Shown: positions 38,460 through 50,000 of the stretch, in pieces
Numbering within the stretch: position 1 is the first letter of the stretch
Layout of the letters: each line of letters begins with the position of its first letter
Assembly: GCA_002005505.1 (NCBI GenBank)
Contig: KV908684.1
Span: 1 to 50,000 of the forward strand
Length of the DNA: 50,000 nt
DNA from: Botryococcus braunii
Taxonomy: Eukaryota > Chlorophyta > Trebouxiophyceae
Reading direction: 5' to 3'
Notes under the pieces: model-generated
The model's database searches: none
What the model saw: the letters and a program-made list of their open reading frames with translations, nothing else
What the model was told of the DNA's origin: nothing
Translations under genes and position numbers: made by a program

Positions 38460-38568
38460 GGCAGGGCATGTCCGTGGTGTTGTGAACTAAGTGGACTCTT
38501 GTGGGGTCTGAGGTCCAGCAGACCCAGTGCTTTGTAGTGTGTGCCGATGCGGACCTCCAGGGTTTGGT

Positions 38569-39003
38569 GATATGGACGTCTAGACTTGCGTTAGGTTTCC
38601 GCAGGGATTTGCCAAGTTTTTGTTGATGTGGGCGTCAAGAGTTTGGCGAGGTTTACGCTGGGGTGCGTCAAGCGTCTGCTGATGTGGGCGTTAAGAGTTT
38701 GGTGAGGTGTCCACTGGGATCTGTCAGGTGTTTGTTGGTGTGGATGTTAAGACTTTGGCGAAGTTCACGCCGGGATCTGACAACTGTTTGCTGATGTGGA
38801 CGTTAAGAGTTTGGTGAGGTTTCCACTGGGATGTGTCAGGTGTTTGTTGGGGTGTGGACATCAAGACTCTGGCGAGGTTCACACCGGGATTTTGTCAAGT
38901 GTTTGTTGATGTGGATGTCAAGACCGTGGCGAGGTGTACGTCGGGATCCGTCAAGTGTTTGTTGATGTGGACGTGAAGAGTTTGCTGAGGTTTCCGTGGC
39001 ACT
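38569..39003. repeat. Minisatellite, 56-bp unit, about 7.7 copies
   Basis: Units start GATGTGGACGTTAAGAG and end TCAAGTGTTTGTT. Two subtypes tend to alternate: one with GAGTTTGGTGAGGTTTCCAC, the other with GACTCTGGCGAGGTTCACAC. It lies just 3' of the RAMA-CW-ARID stop codon. Confidence 0.9.
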
Positions 39004-40138
39004 TTAAGGCTCTGAAAGGCTATTTTGTGGGGTGATGGTCCAGAGACGGAACCCTCTAGCTGTGGGCCATGTCGCGAATCACCCACCGCGGGGTGTGAAG
39101 CCCAATGTCATGGTGGCTGCGTTTGACTTCACTGCTCCCAGCGAAGGTTTGCTCAACAATCTCGCTTTTTAAAACCCCCGGGGGCGGGAAAAGGGGGGAG
39201 GGGTAGGGGAGGGAACAAGTTCCTTGTTGTCTTTCGATCTCAGCAGCGCTAGCGACGATTGCTTCTTTGACCAGAGTCAGGCTCTTTTCAATCATCAGGA
39301 ATTGGTGGTGGTGGTTTGCTTGTCCCCGTCCCAGCAGAGTTACCCTGAGACCATATTAAAAGAAAAATACCGCCCTTGCATAGGGGCGGTCATAGGGGAT
39401 TGGCTGCATTCAAATAGTCGACTTTCTTTAGCAGTCTTGCTATGTTGGAAAGACAGAGGGGGCAACCTTCGGATGTAATCTTCGTCTTCTTCTTCTTCGC
39501 CCCTCTCTCTTTTTCTGGTTTAGCATGACGCGAATTTGCATGCAATTACATGCAGTTACACTAAAATTAGTACTGCTTTACTTGTGATTGCAATTACACT
39601 ACACGCATGCAGTTGCAATTACATGCAATTTTACCTGGGAGCGATTCTGAATTTAATTGCCGGGACTATGCTTTGCGAGAATGGTTGCACTTGTTCTTGA
39701 GGAAGGCCCCCAACCTCCTCCTCCTCTGCGGGGGCCCTTTTCAGCGCATGCATCAGGTCCAGTCCACATGGTCTAATTTCTATCTGCTTGGAGGTAGTAT
39801 GGATCTCAGAATTGGACTTGAGGGCTGTTTAAAGTATGTACGTTTCCACAATGCGTCGAAAGGAGAGCAGGCTAGCCTCGGAAACGTGTTTACTGTGCTG
39901 CTTCCAGGAGGCATTGGGGGGGGGGGGGGATTTAAATAAAAATGGAGAAAAAAAAAAAAAAAAAACTGCTGATGGGAAGAAGGCGGGTATTTACATGGGT
40001 GACCAAGCTCAAGAAGAACAATCTTGGTTGAGGGACAGCAGTCAACCAGCATCACAGGGACACGTGGTTAAGTCACGAGCATGTTTGATGTGCCCCAGTC
40101 GTGTTCTCCCACTCAATGTGTCGTTTGTGGGGATGCAG
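39004..40138. other. Segment with no confident gene
   Basis: 39537-39632 has several GCAATTACA/CATGCA motifs. 39607-39790 has a coding-like frame (REWLHLFLRKAPNLLLLCGG) that I cannot connect to an exon chain. A G14 run (39917) and A19 run (39947) are present. Upstream exons of the SET-like gene may lie here, but I could not define them. Confidence 0.5.
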
Positions 40139-40398
40139 AGCCTTGGCTGCGGGCATATGTGCCCAATGTGACATACCAGGCCAAGTCAGAGGCTGATGAT
40201 AGAGGCCAGGAGGAGGAGCGTTGGCTGGCTGAAGGAATGACTTCTGAGCCCGAGGTAGTTCAAGGGCTGGCCTTGGTTGCGCTGCGGGACCTTCAGGATG
40301 AAGAGCTGTTCCTCAACTACCGGCTGAGCCCCCACGTGACACAACCCGACTGGTATTGGCCGGTCGACGTCGAGGAGAACAAGCGCCGATGGGCCTGA
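40139..40398 (+). CDS. Terminal exon of a SET-domain-like protein (partial)
   Basis: An acceptor GATGCAG at 40132-40138 opens a frame of 86 codons to TGA at 40396-40398. It reads PWLRAYVPNV, an acidic insert, then QGLALVALRDLQDEELFLNY and PDWYWPVDVEENKRRWA. The segment (V/A)LRD-x-(D/G)EEL-x2-(N/D)Y is the end of a SET fold, where GEEL.(x)DY supplies a conserved Tyr. The PDWY.PVD..E..RRW tail resembles some uncharacterised plant SET proteins as I recall them. Methyltransferase activity cannot be judged from this piece. No upstream exon was identified. Confidence 0.5.
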
Positions 40399-40757
40399 GC
40401 CTTTCTCCAGGCTGCCTGCAAGGTGCTCGTGAAGGTGGTTGTGCGGAGCAGCAACTTTGCATGATGGCTTATAAGGAACTTCTCGATCGGAATTTTTAAA
40501 GTGGGCCGCTGGAACTCTGTGGCAAAAGTTGTTTTTGGCAACTTGAGGGTGGCGGACAGGCTGCGCTGGTGGATTCAGAGGCTTCTTTCTGGTTGATCAG
40601 CTCTTCTTGGGTTTGGCTTTGAGCAGGTGATTGCATGCTTCAGTCCTACCATTGACAGATGGCAGTTTCTGTATAAAATCTTGGGCTTTGAGAGATGCGT
40701 CGTGATGCTTGAGCACTATGCTATCGGGGTAGTGCGTGCGCCGCCTGAGCGCGCTAG

Positions 40758-40758
<1 letters not shown>

Positions 40759-40836
<78 letters not shown>
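40759..40836. repeat. (GT)n microsatellite
   Basis: About 39 GT units, 360 bp downstream of the SET-like stop codon. Confidence 0.96.
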
Positions 40837-40838
<2 letters not shown>

Positions 40839-41292
40839 GGGTGGAGGGCGAAGCAAGATAAACTTGGATGTCCCAAGGTGAGACATGTGCGGTGGCGTCT
40901 TCATAACTTTAGCCTCGAAAGCTGTGCGTAAAGGTATACATGCACTAGTTGCCCTTTTTTTAGGGAATCCCTCTCTACTACCCTGACTCACTCGCCCTGG
41001 GTTCAGGCGATCGCATATCAAATGATCCGGCCTCGAACCTTGTCTGGTTGGGTGATGCACTGTGGGTCTGGACTACAGAATCTTTGGGCTTGAACCATTT
41101 TGGTCTACAAGGTTGACTTAACTCCAAACAATAAACTGGAGGGCTTGCATGCTTATGATGGATTGGATTCCACACTGGAATCATGCCTTTTCCAACCTGA
41201 CTGTTGACATTGATAACTGAAGCAGACATTTCTGTCAATATGGTTGATCATGCTGATCTTGACATCATGCTGCTATTTAGGATAAAGCATAT

Positions 41293-41857
41293 ATGTCTGA
41301 TTGGATCTTCACCGCACTGTTCATGGTTGCACTCGAAAACGGATACAATTACGCCAAGGAACTGAGAAGCCTAAACTTTGATAGTAGCGAGTTCGTGGCT
41401 TGCATATCTCACACATACCGTGTGGTCTGGAAGGCTAAGATTGCACATACGGGGTTCGGGGCATCAGGGCTCGGTTCTGAAGCTCTCTGGGCGGCTTCTG
41501 ACTGGAGCAAGCAGGGGTCTCGATGTCCCTCGCTAAGTATTACGACGACTTCAGGCTTTTTCCCTCGCTTTCAGCATACTCTGGTTAGGCAACAGAGGGT
41601 AAGCAGACTCATCTCCATTTGATAAGTGAAGCTGCGTCTACTACATCACAAGAGTCCCTGGCTGGCAGGATCTCAAAAGCTATTCCCCACCAGCAACAGC
41701 ATCGAATGGGATTATGACAGAGTTCCACTTGCCGGAGGGTGCTCTGTGTGAATCGGCTGCAAGAGAGTGTTTGCAGTTCCCCGACTTCGTTGTGATTCCT
41801 CCTTGTTTTGGCATTCGAGATATGGTGAAGCTGATTGTCTCAGAGCAAGATCTCTAG
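41293..41857 (+). CDS. Possible small multi-exon gene, unrecognised
   Basis: A frame starting ATG 41293 reads MSDWIFTALFMVALENG and continues as credible protein to about 41510. A second coding-like frame runs from about 41635 to TAG 41855-41857 (YYITRVPGWQDLKS, then FHLPEGALCESAARECLQFP). An overlapping frame over the same DNA (SIEWDYDRVPLAGG) is also open. I cannot choose a splice model or name a family. Sequence between 41858 and 42394 shows nothing clear. Confidence 0.22.
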
Positions 41858-42394
41858 GCTTAAATAATCAGGCGTACACCCGCCCTAAGTCTTGGCAGCC
41901 CATATAGTTTCGTGAGCTCTAAAGGCAATGTAATCCATTCGCAATAAACATGTTTTAGTCAATCTGCATACTTATACAAACAGACATAAGCACAAAGACT
42001 TCATCCGCTTCAGATGGAGTGGGACAAGCAAGGAAAAACACAGCACTCTCCTTTTCTTTCCGAGGATTTGATGGTGGTAGGCAGCTGCAGTCAGCAACAA
42101 TGATAATTGCCAGCCAGTTTTGTTGGAATACAGGTGGGATGAAAGAAAAACTTCCCAATTCCCGACAACAGCCAGTGTCTCAAAGAAAGCAGGTAGACCA
42201 AATAAAATCTTGGCATCTTACATACGTTTCCTGCACGTCTTCATCCCAAGTTATCAACCATCATACATTAATGCCGTCCCACCATGCCATTTCAATATCC
42301 AAGTGGGGAGCCTTTAGGTCCCTTGTGGAATAGCAATGAACGGTTCATCTTTCGAATTACTGCTTGCAATAACTAGTTTTAGCTAACCTGCAAT

Positions 42395-43098
42395 CTAAGC
42401 CGAGGGCGGCTGTTGCAGGGGCGGCGCAACTTGTGTCTGGGCAGGTTCCCTTCCCTGGCCCACAGTCGGTGCCATAGGCGCCATTTCAACAACTTGATGT
42501 CTTGGAAGCGCTCGGACTGGCCGTTCAGGTTTGAAGGGCGAAACACGACACCTTCCACTGAAGAAGCAGCTCGCCAGAATGGTTGGAACAGCCACTATGA
42601 TACTCAAGGTCACCGTGACCTGTGTTACATTGCAATAATTGTCAGGACGAGCACTCATTCAATAGCAAAAAACCAATGATTCCAGCGGCAGCCGGTTTTG
42701 GCGGAGTGTAACATACCAGAACTTGAGACTGGCTGAGGGACTTCTTGCAATCACATTTGTCCGGCGTGTATTTAAAAAGCCCACCACCTCCACTATAGCA
42801 GCAGCATATGCAGCCACTGGCACCCAGAAATACCCCAGTTAAGCGCCATGTTAACCTGGGATTCCTTTCGTAGAACCTACTGTTCTACAGGGCCAAGCCG
42901 TGTGACGTCTGGAAAAGAAAGACGAAGATCCCACTTGCATTCTCCTTGTAGACCTTTTGCAGCACATTGGCTTCCACTTTCCTCATTGGTTATGATCTTG
43001 GTTCCAGGATCTGTCCCCTCGATGGCAGGTGTCAAAATGACCAGAAGGACACCCAGTGCGACGCGCATTTCTCCGATACCAGCCCATTTGACCTTCAT
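42395..43098 (-). CDS. Small cysteine-rich type I membrane protein (three exons)
   Basis: Exons on the minus strand are 43098-42935, 42816-42717 and 42619-42395, with phases 2 and 0 agreeing and donors GTGGGA and GTATGT. The product is about 162 residues. It has a signal peptide (hydrophobic core VALGVLLVILTPAI), then a short exposed region with eight Cys, including GECNGCICCCYSGGGGLFKY and DKCDCKK. One membrane segment (VTLSIIVAVPTILASCFF) follows, then a basic, Pro-rich tail of about 55 residues. The start could also be at 43143 or 43068. I recognise no family. The small size, Cys pattern and location suggest a cell-surface or cell-wall role, but this is inference. It lies head-to-head with the cyclophilin gene. 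Confidence 0.55.
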
Positions 43099-43469
43099 AA
43101 CGTTCAAACTATCCATAATCTTGACATTTTGCCCAGCTTTCACGGCGATCTTCCGGCTAAAGCCGCCGCTTTTAAGAGCCTTAAAGAGTACTGAAGGCCA
43201 GAGTCCCCAGCTCGGAGCCTCAGCCCGCTCAGATTGGGGGCCCGGTCACCAGGTGACCCAGTGGGGACCGTGTCCTGTGTTGAAAGTGTTCATCGGAATC
43301 AAACCTGTTGTTGAACTATATCCTTGCATTGTATCTTTCTATTTCTCTTAAGTGTGAAGTGCCGTCAGTGCGTCTGCTCGAAATGCACTCTTCAACAGAC
43401 TGATGTGATCTGATCTGCAAGGCGTGACGGTCCGCTCCTGTTCGTGAAGCGGTCCTTCTGATAATAAGG
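43099..43469. promoter_or_regulatory. Divergent intergenic region, probable shared promoter
   Basis: About 370 bp separate the start codons of the minus-strand Cys-rich protein gene and the plus-strand CYP59-type gene, so both 5' UTRs and promoters must fit here. No clear TATA box was recognised. Confidence 0.5.

Positions 43470-50000
<6,531 letters not shown>

Overview
This window is nuclear DNA from a eukaryote, most likely from the green lineage. Introns follow GT-AG (with one GC-AG), and several genes each carry many exons. The density of long microsatellites together with L1-like, Copia, chromovirus-type Gypsy and hAT elements resembles a large, repeat-rich streptophyte-alga genome such as Chara. 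That species guess is an inference, not something I could test.

Layout. 1-1170 is an (ATT)n tract split by a small inverted-repeat element (MITE); a second copy of the same MITE lies at 44.2 kb. 1337-6150 is a decayed L1-like LINE on the minus strand. 6529-16296 is a minus-strand Copia element with identical 366-bp LTRs and an ATATG target duplication. A minus-strand Gypsy/chromovirus (11710-15136, identical 170-bp LTRs, CTGTT duplication) is nested inside its gag. The Gypsy has lost gag and protease but keeps an open RT-RNase H-integrase-chromodomain frame. 16.3-18.25 kb holds GA, poly-G and CA tracts, and 18.25-18.44 kb holds a LINE tail fragment. 18668-20686 and 20747-22212 are two separate internally deleted hAT elements, each with recognisable ends, an 8-bp target duplication (one mismatch each) and clusters of short palindromes near the ends.

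Genes. A large plus-strand gene (about 22317-38459, up to 23 exons whose phases all agree) encodes a RAMA - CW zinc finger - ARID protein. It is a putative chromatin reader with modules for modified DNA, methylated histone H3K4 and AT-rich DNA, and it is the most interesting object here. A SET-like C-terminal exon follows at 40139-40398. A small minus-strand gene (42395-43098) encodes a secreted or membrane cysteine-rich protein. It lies head-to-head, about 370 bp away, with a plus-strand gene (43470 to beyond the window) for a CYP59/PPIL4-type nuclear cyclophilin-RRM protein. That gene's introns are filled with MITE, microsatellite and minisatellite DNA.

All gene models were built by hand from ORFs, splice-site consensus and phase. 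No transcript data or database search was available.
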